Shown here piece by piece: positions 50,795-59,837 of a stretch of DNA of 64,000 nucleotides. Source of the DNA: Pelomonas baiyunensis (GTDB taxonomy: Bacteria > Pseudomonadota > Gammaproteobacteria > Burkholderiales > Burkholderiaceae_C). The DNA lies in contig NZ_JBIGIB010000003.1 in the NCBI RefSeq assembly GCF_043555935.1, positions 744,001 to 808,000 of the forward strand, in the 5' to 3' direction. Position 1 is the stretch's first letter. Every line of letters begins with the position of its first letter. The translations under genes and the position numbers were made by a program. Below the pieces are notes generated by a model. It had not been told where the DNA came from and made no database searches. It worked only from the letters and a program-made list of their open reading frames with translations.

Positions 50795-51240
50795 AACCCG
50801 AGCTGAACCTGTCTCTGCAGTTTGCGGACCCGCGCCACCGCGCGGTGCTGCCGCGCCACAAGGTGCAGCGCTTCATCCGTGCGGCGCTGGAGTTGCCCGG
50901 CGAGATCACGGTGCGCATCGTCGACGCCGATGAAGGGCGGGCGCTGAACCTCGAATACCGCCAGAAAGACTACGCGACCAACGTGCTGACGTTCGACTAC
51001 GCGCACGAGCCGGTCGTTGCCGCAGACCTGGTGATTTGTGCGGAGGTGGTGGAGCGCGAGGCGGCTGAGATGGGCATTGCGCTGCTGGACCACTACGCCC
51101 ACATGCTGGTGCACGGCACCCTGCATGCGCAGGGTTATGACCACGAAGAAGACGACGAGGCCGCCTGCATGGAAGCGCGCGAGACCGAGATCCTGGCCAG
51201 CCTTGGCGTGGCCGACCCGTACGCCCGCGGCCGCGCTTGA
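50791..51240 (+). CDS. ybeY: rRNA maturation endoribonuclease YbeY
   Basis: A 149-residue metal-dependent nuclease for 16S rRNA processing and ribosome quality control. The zinc motif HxxxHxxxxxH is intact as HGTLHAQGYDH with His108, His112 and His118. Usually ybeX (a CorC-like gene) and lnt follow in this operon. Here the next gene is a CorA-type transporter on the opposite strand. Confidence 0.97.
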   Translation: MKPELNLSLQFADPRHRAVLPRHKVQRFIRAALELPGEITVRIVDADEGRALNLEYRQKDYATNVLTFDYAHEPVVAADLVICAEVVEREAAEMGIALLDHYAHMLVHGTLHAQGYDHEEDDEAACMEARETEILASLGVADPYARGRA

Positions 51241-51266
51241 GCGGGCCGGCTCAACGGCTCAGCGGC

Positions 51267-52367
51267 TCAGCGGCTCGTCAGGTAGCGCTTGCGCCGGAAG
51301 GTGATCCACAGGCCGAAGGCCACTGCCAGCATCAGCACGGCCGCATCCCAGAAGCCGTTGTGGTCCTTGATCAGCGGCATCCACTCGAAGTTCATGCCGA
51401 AGATGCCGGTGATCAGGTTCAGCGGCAGGAAGATGGCGGTCAGCACCGTCAGGGTGCGCATGATGCTGTTGGTGCGGTGACCCAGCGCGCTGAAGTGCAT
51501 CTGCACCGCCGACTCGGCGGACGACTCCAGCCGGCGCACGTGGGTCAGCACCCGCTCCACATGCTCCAGCACGTCGCGGGAGCGCACCCGCAGCAGCTCG
51601 CGCTCGCGCGTGACATGCGGGTCGCCGTCGGCGGGCCATTCGTCCAGCGCGTCGATCCACTCCTGGATGGCGCTGCGCTGGTCCTCGCAGGTGTCTTCCA
51701 GCCGGTGCAGGGCGTCGCGGCTCTCCAGCAGCAGCGGCCAGTCGTCGAACTCGCTGCTCTGGTCCAGCAGCACGCGCTGCAAGGTGCCGAGTTGGCGGGT
51801 CAACAGGCGGCGCAGTTCCAGGTAGCTGTCCACCATGTGGTTCACCATGCGCAGCATCAAGTCTGCGGGGCTGGTGGGCAGGCGGGCGCTGCCGCGGGCT
51901 GATTTCTCGCGCCCTTCGGTCAGGCGGTCCAGCTTGTGCGCAAAGAACTCGCGCACCTGGCAATCGGTCGGGTGCACGGTGATGAGCACGCGGTCGAACA
52001 CCGCGAAGCCCACCGGGCTGGTGTCGATGGAGCGCAGCGCCCGCTGCGCCGAGGCCAACGTGCCGTGCTCGTCATCGACGAACAAGTCCTGGCTGCCCGG
52101 TGCCGCAGCCAGCCGGCGGAACACCAGCATGTCGTACCAGGACGTGTAGTCAAAGTGCGAGGGCAGCTGGTTGTTGATCAGGTCGGACACATGCAGGTCG
52201 ACGATGTTGCCGCAGCCCCAGCGCGTCAACGCCTGCTGCAGCGCCGGCTCGCCCACCTCGAACACCCGGCGCCCGTAGCCCACCCACAGGAAGCCGCGCT
52301 CCGGCAGGGCCTCGGGCAGCGCGTTCAGCTCGGTGAAGCCATCCGGCTCGATGTGGAAGACCCGCAC
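51267..52367 (-). CDS. CorA family magnesium/divalent cation transporter
   Basis: A 366-residue protein. A large cytoplasmic domain (1-300) with long helices precedes two C-terminal membrane segments. The pore-entrance motif GMN is in GIFGMNFEWMP. It takes up Mg2+ (or transports Zn2+/Co2+ in ZntB-type members). Charged residues in the loop (KDHNGF) resemble the CorA class. Its stop lies 27 bases from ybeY, with the short direct repeat CGGCTCA(A/G) between them. Confidence 0.92.
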   Translation of the reverse strand: MRVFHIEPDGFTELNALPEALPERGFLWVGYGRRVFEVGEPALQQALTRWGCGNIVDLHVSDLINNQLPSHFDYTSWYDMLVFRRLAAAPGSQDLFVDDEHGTLASAQRALRSIDTSPVGFAVFDRVLITVHPTDCQVREFFAHKLDRLTEGREKSARGSARLPTSPADLMLRMVNHMVDSYLELRRLLTRQLGTLQRVLLDQSSEFDDWPLLLESRDALHRLEDTCEDQRSAIQEWIDALDEWPADGDPHVTRERELLRVRSRDVLEHVERVLTHVRRLESSAESAVQMHFSALGHRTNSIMRTLTVLTAIFLPLNLITGIFGMNFEWMPLIKDHNGFWDAAVLMLAVAFGLWITFRRKRYLTSR

Positions 52368-52371
52368 GGGT

Positions 52372-53388
<1,017 letters not shown>

Positions 53389-53442
53389 TTCAAAACCTCA
53401 GGCTGCGGTGGAGCGGCCCGGCGCGTGATGGACAACACATCC

Positions 53443-53466
53443 GGGCGTCATTTATTCGTGACGCCC
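53443..53466. promoter_or_regulatory. Perfect palindrome upstream of hemB
   Basis: GGGCGTCA (53443-53450) and TGACGCCC (53459-53466) are perfect inverted repeats around an eight-base AT-rich centre, 55 bases upstream of the hemB start. The arrangement suits a dimeric regulator (operator) or a leader hairpin. The right arm includes the -35-like GTGACG of the predicted + strand promoter. Confidence 0.5.
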
Positions 53467-53492
53467 CCGCTCAAGCGCGCTAAACTTGTCAG

Positions 53493-53605
53493 CGAATGAT
53501 AGCCGCAAGGTGGTCGTTCCCTGCTTTTCCTCCCTGAGCAGGAGCCTTAACGTGATGACAGCGATAAGGCTTTCTCAGCCCCGGTTTTTACCGGGGCTTT
53601 TTTTT
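53493..53605 (+). ncRNA. Candidate small RNA between hemB and hemJ
   Basis: GTGACG (53458-53463) and TAAACT (53481-53486), 17 bases apart, could start a transcript near 53493. It would contain a long hairpin (CTGAG 53534-53538 with CTCAG 53574-53578, and inside it AGCCTTA 53543-53549 with TAAGGCT 53565-53571). A perfect terminator closes it at 53577-53605. No open frame with a ribosome site lies in it. It may be a small RNA or a terminated leader of hemJ. I do not recognise a known family. Confidence 0.5.
53577..53605 (+). terminator. Strong Rho-independent terminator, no gene before it
   Basis: AGCCCCGGT (53577-53585) pairs with ACCGGGGCT (53590-53598), loop TTTT, followed by a run of eight T. 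The nearest + strand gene ending upstream is more than 2 kb away (ybeY), so it probably ends a short RNA made in this 443-base gap (53389-53831). The segment 53606-53831 shows nothing else. Confidence 0.92.
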
Positions 53606-53831
53606 GATCTGTGCCGGAGCGCCGACTCGCTGCGCGACCCGGCCTGCGCTGTGGCGCAGCGCGCCTGGCGGTGCGGCTCCGGCCCATCTCCAAGGCAGGC
53701 GGCGTGGCCACCTGCCTTGACGGCGGTCTGACCTGCCCCGAGGTCCGCTCACTCCGCGATGCCGAGCGAAGCCCTGCTGGGCTACGGTCTGCCGAAAGCC
53801 GGCACGGCGGCGCGCTGCCCATAATGCCCGC

Positions 53832-54260
53832 ATGCTCTGGGTCAAAGCCTTTCACATCGTCTTCGTCGCCGCGTGGTTCGCCGGTTTGTTCTACCTGCCG
53901 CGGATCTTTGTGAACCTGGCCATGGTGCCGGCCGACAGCCACGCCGAGCGCGAGCGCCTGCTGCTGATGGCGCACAAGCTGCACCGGTTCTCGACGCTGC
54001 TGATGGGTGTGGCGCTGGGTCTGGGCCTGTGGGTGTGGCTGGGCTACGGCGCAGGCCGCTTCGCCGGCAGTTACTGGCTGCACGCCAAGTTGTTGTTGGT
54101 GCTGGGCGTGGTGGGCTATCACCACATGAACCGCCGCCTGATGCGGAGTTTTGAAGACCTGTCCAACCGCCGCAGCCACCGCTGGTTCCGCGTCTACAAC
54201 GAGGTCTCGGTGCTGCTGTTCGCAGCCATCGTGGTGCTGGCCGCCGTCAAACCGTTTTGA
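53832..54260 (+). CDS. hemJ: Protoporphyrinogen IX oxidase HemJ
   Basis: A 142-residue inner-membrane protein with four hydrophobic segments. The family pattern MLWVKAFHIVFVAAWFAGLF with the conserved His8, and Lys86 in WLHAKLLLVLG, match HemJ, the heme-dependent oxidase of the penultimate heme step in many Gram-negative bacteria. It sits near hemB, which supports the call. A CopD-like membrane protein is the alternative annotation. It is coupled to the VanZ gene by a TTGA overlap. Confidence 0.93.
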   Translation: MLWVKAFHIVFVAAWFAGLFYLPRIFVNLAMVPADSHAERERLLLMAHKLHRFSTLLMGVALGLGLWVWLGYGAGRFAGSYWLHAKLLLVLGVVGYHHMNRRLMRSFEDLSNRRSHRWFRVYNEVSVLLFAAIVVLAAVKPF

Positions 54261-55372
54261 ACGTGTTGCCGGTGCGTCGTCGGCAAAGTTCCGCCACCTG
54301 GCTGCTGCTGGCCCATCTGGGGCTGGTGGTGTATGCCAGCCTCTATCCGTTCTGGCCGCTGCGGGCGCCGCCGGGGTTGGGCTTGCCGTGGCTGTTCGGG
54401 TTGCCCTGGCCGCAGCGCTTCTGGGCGTTTGACGTCGAGGCCAATCTCGCCGGATACGTGCCCCTGGGCGTGCTCGGGTTTGCGGCCGTCATCCGTTCGG
54501 GCGGCACGCTGCGGGCCGCCTTGCTGCTCGGGTTGCTGCCCGGGCCGGTGCTGTCATTTCTGATGGAGACCCTGCAGTTCTATGTGCCCGGGCGCGTGCC
54601 CTCGCTGTCGGACTGGGCGCTGAACTCGGCGGGCAGCACGTTGGGCACGGCCCTGGGCCTGGGGCTGCACCTCCTGGGCGGCCTGCGCCGGTGGGAGGAC
54701 GTGCGCGAGCACTGGTTCGGCGCCAGCAGCGCGCCCGGGTTGGCGCTGTTGGCGCTGTGGCCGCTGGCCTTGCTGTACCCCACGCCCATGCCCTTCGGCC
54801 TGGGGCAGTGGCTGCCGTGGTGGCGCGAGTCGCTGGTGGATGCGCTGGCCGGTACGCCGTGGGCGCTGTCCTGGGGCGACGCCGTGACGGTGGAGCATGA
54901 ACTGCCGCCCGGCCTGCTGGCCTTGGCGATTGCGCTGGGCATCCTGGCGCCGGTGCTGCTGGCGATCACGGTGGCCCGCCCGGGCGTGCGGCGCGTGGTG
55001 CTCGGCGCTGCGGTCGTGGCGCTGGGCATGGCCGCGACGGCGGTGGCCACGGCCATGGCCTTTGGGCCGGACCACGCCTGGGCCTGGCTCAGCGAGGCCA
55101 CGCGGCCCGGCGTCAGCCTCGGGTTGGCGCTGGCGTTGCTGGCCTGCTTGCTGCCGTCGCGCGTGGCCGCGGCGCTGGGCCTCTTCACCTTGTGCGCGTT
55201 GATTGGGCTCATCAGCCTGGCGCCCAGCGACCCCTACCTCGCGCTCAACCTGCAAGCCTGGGAGCACGGTCGTTTCATCAACTTCTACGGGCTGACCCGT
55301 TGGCTGGCCTGGACCTGGCCTTTCGCGGCCCTGATTTGGCTGGCCGCGCGCCTCGTGCAAAAGCCCGAGTGA
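54257..55372 (+). CDS. VanZ family membrane protein
   Basis: A 371-residue protein with about nine hydrophobic segments. The N-terminal VanZ-like part (about 15-135) has FDVEANLAGYVPLGVLGF, FLMETLQFYVPGRVPSLSDWALNSAGSTLGT, a conserved pattern in this family. The C-terminal half is an extra membrane domain that I do not recognise. VanZ members have been linked to glycopeptide resistance, but the function of most is unknown. The start is TTG 54257 (overlapping the hemJ stop) or GTG 54263. Confidence 0.85.
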   Translation: MNVLPVRRRQSSATWLLLAHLGLVVYASLYPFWPLRAPPGLGLPWLFGLPWPQRFWAFDVEANLAGYVPLGVLGFAAVIRSGGTLRAALLLGLLPGPVLSFLMETLQFYVPGRVPSLSDWALNSAGSTLGTALGLGLHLLGGLRRWEDVREHWFGASSAPGLALLALWPLALLYPTPMPFGLGQWLPWWRESLVDALAGTPWALSWGDAVTVEHELPPGLLALAIALGILAPVLLAITVARPGVRRVVLGAAVVALGMAATAVATAMAFGPDHAWAWLSEATRPGVSLGLALALLACLLPSRVAAALGLFTLCALIGLISLAPSDPYLALNLQAWEHGRFINFYGLTRWLAWTWPFAALIWLAARLVQKPE

Positions 55373-55386
55373 GACAATCCGGGGCG

Positions 55387-55713
55387 ATGAGTTACTACCA
55401 GCGCCACGTCTTTTTCTGCCTGAATCAACGCGCCAATGGAGAGGCCAGCTGTGCCGACCATGACGCGCAAGGCGCCTTCGATCACTGCAAGTCCCGCGTC
55501 AAGCAATTGGGCCTGGCCGGCAAAGACGGCGTGCGGGTCAACAAGGCGGGCTGCCTGGACCGCTGCGCCGGCGGGCCGGTGGCGGTGGTCTACCCCGAGG
55601 CCGTCTGGTACTCGTGGGTGGATCAGAGCGACATCGACGAAATCGTGGAAAGCCACCTGCGCGACGGCAAGGTCGTCGAACGCCTGGTGCTGCCGGACCA
55701 CGTCGGCCGATGA
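55387..55713 (+). CDS. Thioredoxin-fold [2Fe-2S] ferredoxin
   Basis: A 108-residue protein of the NuoE/Shethna-type ferredoxin fold. Candidate ligands are Cys11 in HVFFCLNQ, a Cys near 22 (ASCADH), and the pair in GCLDRCAGGPVAVVYP; one more Cys lies near 34. The C-terminal WYSWVDQSDIDEIVESHL is family-typical. It is an electron carrier of unknown partner. Its stop overlaps the next start (ATGA at 55710-55713). Confidence 0.92.
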   Translation: MSYYQRHVFFCLNQRANGEASCADHDAQGAFDHCKSRVKQLGLAGKDGVRVNKAGCLDRCAGGPVAVVYPEAVWYSWVDQSDIDEIVESHLRDGKVVERLVLPDHVGR

Positions 55714-56333
55714 ACTCGCAAACGGAAAAGCGGCTGGTCGCCGGGCCCGCCGGCGCCCTTGAGGTGGCCATTGACTTGCCGGCTGCGGGCGTGACTCCGC
55801 TGGGCACCGCGCTCATCTGCCACCCCAACCCCACGCAGGGCGGCACCATGGACAACAAGGTGGTGCAGACCTTGGCTCGGGCCTTCATCCACCTGGGCTG
55901 GCGCGCCGTGCGCTTCAACTTCCGCGGCATCGGCAAGTCCGAAGGCGCGTGGGACGAGGGGCGCGGCGAGGTCGACGACGCCTTGGCTGTGCTGGCCGCT
56001 GAGCGCACCGCCGGGGCGCCGCTTGTGCTGGCCGGGTTTTCGTTCGGCGGCTATGTCGCGTCGCGCGCGGCGCAGCGGCTGGCCGATCCGGCCCAGCGCC
56101 TGGTGCTGGTCGGCCCGGCCACCAGCCGGTTCGACACCGCCCCCGTGCCGGCCGACACGGTGGTCATCCACGGCGAAGTGGACGATGTGGTGCCGCTGTC
56201 GTCGGTGCTGGACTGGGCCCGCCCGCAAAGCTTGCCCGTGACCGTGGTGCCGGGCGTGGGCCACTTCTTCCATGGCCAGCTGCCGTTGCTCAAGTCGCTT
56301 GTGGTTCGCGCTTTCGACCCCACCAAGGCTTGA
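55710..56333 (+). CDS. Alpha/beta hydrolase
   Basis: A 207-residue cytoplasmic hydrolase. The segments CHPNPTQGGTMDNKVV and RFNFRGIGKSEGAWDEG are typical of the family often found beside such ferredoxins in betaproteobacteria. The nucleophile is in AGFSFGGYVA, the acid in HGEVDDVVP and the base in GVGHFFHG. The substrate is unknown. It is coupled to the ferredoxin gene, and the dacA-like gene starts 23 bases downstream. Confidence 0.9.
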   Translation: MNSQTEKRLVAGPAGALEVAIDLPAAGVTPLGTALICHPNPTQGGTMDNKVVQTLARAFIHLGWRAVRFNFRGIGKSEGAWDEGRGEVDDALAVLAAERTAGAPLVLAGFSFGGYVASRAAQRLADPAQRLVLVGPATSRFDTAPVPADTVVIHGEVDDVVPLSSVLDWARPQSLPVTVVPGVGHFFHGQLPLLKSLVVRAFDPTKA

Positions 56334-56356
56334 TCCCTGCGCCTGAATCCGTTTTG

Positions 56357-57502
56357 ATGAAAAGACTGCTTGCTTCGCTGTCCGCCGCCCTGGCCCTCAC
56401 GGCCCAGGCCCAGGCGCCGCTGCCGCCCGAGATCGCCGCGCGCAGCTATGTGCTGATCGACCTGGCCGCCCACAAGACCCTGGCCGAGCGCGACGCCGAC
56501 ACCGCCCAGGACCCGGCCTCCCTCACCAAGCTGATGACGGCCTACGTGGTGTTCAGCGCGCTGCGGGAGAAAAAGCTGACGCTGGAGCAGACCTTGCCCG
56601 TGTCCAAGCGCGCGTGGGATGAACGCAAGGGCGACCCGTCGCTGATGTTCCTCGACACCACGATGACGCCCAAGGTGGACGAACTGCTGCGTGGCCTGAT
56701 CGTGCAGAACGGCAACGACGCCGCCGTGGCGCTGGCCGAGGGCGTGGCGGGCTCCGTGGAGAGCTTCGTGCAACTGATGAACCGCCAGGCGCAGGCCTGG
56801 GGGTTGAAGCACACCGAGTTCAAGAACGTGACCGGCATGAGCGAGCCCGGCCACAAGACCAGCGCGCGGGACATCGCCGTCGTGGCGTCTCGCATCATTG
56901 CCGACTTCCCGGAGTACTACCCCTACTACGGCCAGCGCGACTACACCTTCAACAAGATCCGCCAGGACAACCGCAACCTGCTGCTGCGCCGCGACCCGAC
57001 GGTGGACGGCATGACCATCGGCTACACCGACGCCGTGGGCCACTGCCTGGTGGCCAGTGCCAACCGCGACTTTCCCAACGGCAAGCGCCGCCTGCTCAGC
57101 GTGGTCATGGGCGCCGCCTCCAAAGACGCGCGGGCTTCGGAGAGCCAGAAGCTGCTGAACTGGGGCTACACCGCGTTCGACGCCGTCAAGGTGTTCGATG
57201 CCGGCAAGGCCATTGCCACCGTGCCGGTGTGGAAGGGCGAGGCCAAGGAAGTGAAGCTCGGCGCAGCGGATGCGGTGTTCGTGGCCATGCCGCACGGCGA
57301 CGGCAGCAAGCTGCAAACCCAGGTTGAGCGCACCGAGCCGCTGGTGGCGCCGCTGAACAAGGGCCAACGCGTGGGCACCTTGCGAGTCACCACCACCGGC
57401 GGCACGCTGGTGGCGGAAGTGCCCCTGATCGTGCAGGAGTCCGTGCCCGTGGCCGGCCTGGTCGGTCGCGCCTTCGACTCCATCCGCCTCTGGATCAAGT
57501 GA
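56357..57502 (+). CDS. dacC: DacA-like D-Ala-D-Ala carboxypeptidase with altered motifs
   Basis: A 381-residue low-molecular-mass PBP (PBP5/6 type). The signal peptide ends near AQA (residue 20), and the C terminus has the beta-domain and an amphipathic anchor (GLVGRAFDSIRLWIK). SxxK is intact at Ser55-Lys58 (PASLTKLM). The second motif is NGN (118-120) instead of SGN, and the third, usually KTG in VDG-x-KTG-YT, is TIG (220-222), so the conserved Lys is missing. Family members trim the terminal D-Ala of peptidoglycan. Catalysis here is uncertain. The position before ybeD matches E. coli dacA-ybeD-lipB-lipA. Confidence 0.9.
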   Translation: MKRLLASLSAALALTAQAQAPLPPEIAARSYVLIDLAAHKTLAERDADTAQDPASLTKLMTAYVVFSALREKKLTLEQTLPVSKRAWDERKGDPSLMFLDTTMTPKVDELLRGLIVQNGNDAAVALAEGVAGSVESFVQLMNRQAQAWGLKHTEFKNVTGMSEPGHKTSARDIAVVASRIIADFPEYYPYYGQRDYTFNKIRQDNRNLLLRRDPTVDGMTIGYTDAVGHCLVASANRDFPNGKRRLLSVVMGAASKDARASESQKLLNWGYTAFDAVKVFDAGKAIATVPVWKGEAKEVKLGAADAVFVAMPHGDGSKLQTQVERTEPLVAPLNKGQRVGTLRVTTTGGTLVAEVPLIVQESVPVAGLVGRAFDSIRLWIK

Positions 57503-57509
57503 GCCTGCC

Positions 57510-57794
57510 ATGAACATGCCCCCCAACATTCCGCCCGAGCAGTCGCTCATCGAGTACCCGTCGCAATTCCCCATCAAGGTCATGGGCGCGCATGTGGAAG
57601 GCTTCATCGAAGCCATCACCCACGTGGCCCTGCAGTTCGACCCGGGCTTCGACGCCTCCACCATCGAGCAGCGTCCCAGCAAGGGCGGCAACTACCTCGG
57701 CCTGACCATCACCATCACGGCCACCAGCCGCGAGCAACTCGACGAGATCTACCGCACCCTGACCACGCATCCGATGGTCAAGGTCGTGCTGTAG
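57510..57794 (+). CDS. ybeD: YbeD family protein (DUF493)
   Basis: A 94-residue ferredoxin-fold protein. LIEYPSQFPIKVMGAH and the C-terminal THPMVKVVL are conserved in DUF493. The family is suspected to be an ACT-like regulatory domain and is found between dacA and lipB in many proteobacteria. Here it keeps the place after dacA, while two unrelated genes separate it from lipB. It starts seven bases after the dacA-like stop. Confidence 0.94.
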   Translation: MNMPPNIPPEQSLIEYPSQFPIKVMGAHVEGFIEAITHVALQFDPGFDASTIEQRPSKGGNYLGLTITITATSREQLDEIYRTLTTHPMVKVVL

Positions 57795-57948
57795 CCACCC
57801 CGGGCCAGGTCGTCGTCCGCCTGATTGAGGACGGAGCCTGAGCGCATCACGACTAGAGTCCGCAGCGTGTGCCGTGGCGCCAGGCGGAAACCGTCCTTTC
57901 CGAGAGCCAATGGCAGGCGCAGGGGCCGCAGTTTCAGAGGAGTGTGCG

Positions 57949-58452
57949 GTGAAGCGACTTGTGTTGAAGGTGGGCCTGCTGGCCGCCCTGTTGGCGGCTC
58001 TGCCAGCGCGGGCTATCGAGGCTGACAACGCGACGGACGCCGCGCGCCGGCTTGTGGCCGCGCTGGAATCAGCCTGGAACCGTCACGACATGCAGGCCTA
58101 CGGCGCGCTCTTCCATGAGGACGCCGAATGGGTCAACGTGGTGGGCATGTACTGGCGAGGCAAAGCCCAGGTGGTGAAGGCTCACACGGTGTTCCACGAG
58201 ACGATCTTCAAGGAGGTGCAGCTCGAGGGGCGTGAGCTTTCGGTGCGTGAGCTGTCACCGGACGTTGCGGTCGCGGTGTGGACGCATCTGCAGGACGCTT
58301 ATCGAACACCGAGCGGCAACCTCCAGGAAAAAACACTCAATCGCATGACGGTCGTCGTGTCGCGCCGCCAAGGCCAGTGGCTCATCAGCCAGGGGCAGAA
58401 CGTCTGGATCAACGAACGGGCCGAGAAGAGCAACCCGGTGCATCAGCGCTGA
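57949..58452 (+). CDS. Exported SnoaL-like (NTF2-fold) protein
   Basis: A 167-residue protein. A signal peptide (RLVLKVGLLAALLAALPARA, cut near residue 22) is followed by a cone-shaped NTF2/DUF4440-type domain: ALESAWNRHDMQAYGALFHEDAEWVNVVG at the start and QWLISQGQNVWI at the end. Members may be enzymes or binding proteins, so the role is unknown. The start is GTG 57949 with AGAGGAG at 57936-57942; an ATG-led longer frame lacks a signal peptide at its N terminus. It sits between ybeD and lipB. Confidence 0.85.
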   Translation: MKRLVLKVGLLAALLAALPARAIEADNATDAARRLVAALESAWNRHDMQAYGALFHEDAEWVNVVGMYWRGKAQVVKAHTVFHETIFKEVQLEGRELSVRELSPDVAVAVWTHLQDAYRTPSGNLQEKTLNRMTVVVSRRQGQWLISQGQNVWINERAEKSNPVHQR

Positions 58453-58479
58453 GACGAACGCCAGCGCAAGGCGGCGGGC

Positions 58480-59109
58480 TCAGCTGGCGCGTGCACGGAT
58501 CTCGAGCTCCTGCACCTTGAATCGGGCCGCAGGGTCACCGTTGCGGGCCGCGGCGTCGTACCAGTAGCGGGCCAGCCGCTCGTCGGCCTCCACGCCCAAG
58601 CCCGTCTCGAACATCGTGGCCACCAAGTACTGGGCGCCCACGTCGCCGCCCTTGGCGGCTTCGAGGTACCAGCGGTGGGCCTGCGCCATGTCTTGCGGGC
58701 GGCCGCGGCCCAGGTAGTAGCAGGTGGCGGTGGCCAGCGCGCCGTCGGCGTTGCCGTGCTCCGCGGCGCGCTCGAACCAGCCGCACGCCGCCTTGGGGTC
58801 CGGCTTGCCCCGGCGGCTCTGCTCAATCATCTCGCCCAGCGCGTTCTCGGCCAACGCCAGTTGTTGGCCGGCGGCCCGCTGCAGCAGGCGCCAGGCGGCG
58901 CCGTCGCTGGCACCGGGCAGCTCCTTGCGCAGATGCATCATGGCCAGGTTGAACTGGCCGAGCGCTTCGCCGCGTGCGGCGGAGGCCGTGAAGCCGCGTG
59001 CGGCGGCTTTGAGGTTGCCTTCGTCGTAGGCGGTGAGCGCGTCTGCCAACGGGCCGGCGTGAGCGAGCGAGCACGCCAGCAGCAGGGCGGTGATCCAGGG
59101 TGTTTTCAT
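58480..59109 (-). CDS. Exported Sel1-like repeat protein
   Basis: A 209-residue protein. The signal peptide ends at AHA (about residue 18). The rest consists of about five helical-pair repeats of the Sel1/TPR type, with patterns such as CGWFERAAEHGNADGALATATCYYLGRG and HRWYLEAAKGGDVGAQYLVATMF (each about 36 residues). Such proteins act as periplasmic scaffolds or regulators. It is on the strand opposite to lipB, with its start 48 bases from the lipB start. Confidence 0.9.
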   Translation of the reverse strand: MKTPWITALLLACSLAHAGPLADALTAYDEGNLKAAARGFTASAARGEALGQFNLAMMHLRKELPGASDGAAWRLLQRAAGQQLALAENALGEMIEQSRRGKPDPKAACGWFERAAEHGNADGALATATCYYLGRGRPQDMAQAHRWYLEAAKGGDVGAQYLVATMFETGLGVEADERLARYWYDAAARNGDPAARFKVQELEIRARAS

Positions 59110-59157
59110 GAAGGGCAGTCGTCGGGGCGGAGCGAGGCCTTACGGCGGTTCCCTATG

Positions 59158-59835
59158 ATGCCGCGCATGATCGTCAAGACCCTGGGGCCGGTGGAATACC
59201 TGCCCACGCTGGAGGCCATGCGGGCGTTCACCGCGGCGCGCACGGCCGACACGCCGGATGAACTCTGGCTGTGCGAGCACCCGCCCACGTTCACGCAAGG
59301 CCTGGCCGGCAAGCCGGAGCACCTGCTGCTGCCCGGCCACATCCCGGTGGTTGAGACGGAGCGCGGCGGCCAGGTGACGTACCACGGCCCGGGGCAGGTG
59401 ACGGCCTATCCGCTGGTGGACCTGCGTCGGCTGGGCATCTTCGTCAAGGAATACGTGTTCCGGCTGGAGACGGCGCTGATCCAGACGTTGGACAGCTACG
59501 GTGTGACCGGCCTGCGGGTGGCGGGCGCGCCGGGCATCTACGTTCGGCCGGCCGACCCCGCCAGCCACGCGGCGTTGGCCGGCCCGGCGGACCCGAACGA
59601 CGCGTTCCGGGGCCTGGCCAAGATTGCCGCGCTGGGCATCAAGGTCAGCCGCCATTGCACGTACCACGGCCTGGCTTTGAACGTGGCGATGGACTTGGAA
59701 CCCTTCCTGCGCATCAACCCCTGTGGCTATCAGGGCCTGGAAACCACTTCCCTCGATAAAATCGGGGTTTCTACGGACTGGTCCACCGCGGCCAGCCGTC
59801 TCGCCGAGCGCCTCTCGGCCCAGCTGACCTCTTGA
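59158..59835 (+). CDS. lipB: Lipoyl(octanoyl) transferase LipB
   Basis: A 225-residue enzyme that moves octanoate from acyl-carrier protein to lipoate-dependent enzymes. The family marks are RGGQVTYHGPGQVTAYPLVDL and the catalytic Cys in NPCGYQGLETTSL; Lys is in GIKVSRHCTYHGLALNV. An extra 15-20 residues rich in Ala/Pro (YVRPADPASHAALAGPADP) interrupt the middle. The start is uncertain (ATG 59155, 59158 or 59167). lipA follows two bases after the stop. Confidence 0.95.
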   Translation: MPRMIVKTLGPVEYLPTLEAMRAFTAARTADTPDELWLCEHPPTFTQGLAGKPEHLLLPGHIPVVETERGGQVTYHGPGQVTAYPLVDLRRLGIFVKEYVFRLETALIQTLDSYGVTGLRVAGAPGIYVRPADPASHAALAGPADPNDAFRGLAKIAALGIKVSRHCTYHGLALNVAMDLEPFLRINPCGYQGLETTSLDKIGVSTDWSTAASRLAERLSAQLTS

Positions 59836-59837
59836 TC

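Noticed and set aside
51246..51276. Short tandem CGGCTCA units between ybeY and corA as a repeat element.
   Set aside because: Only about three copies of a seven-base unit in GC-rich DNA. There is no palindromic extension and no sign of a function.
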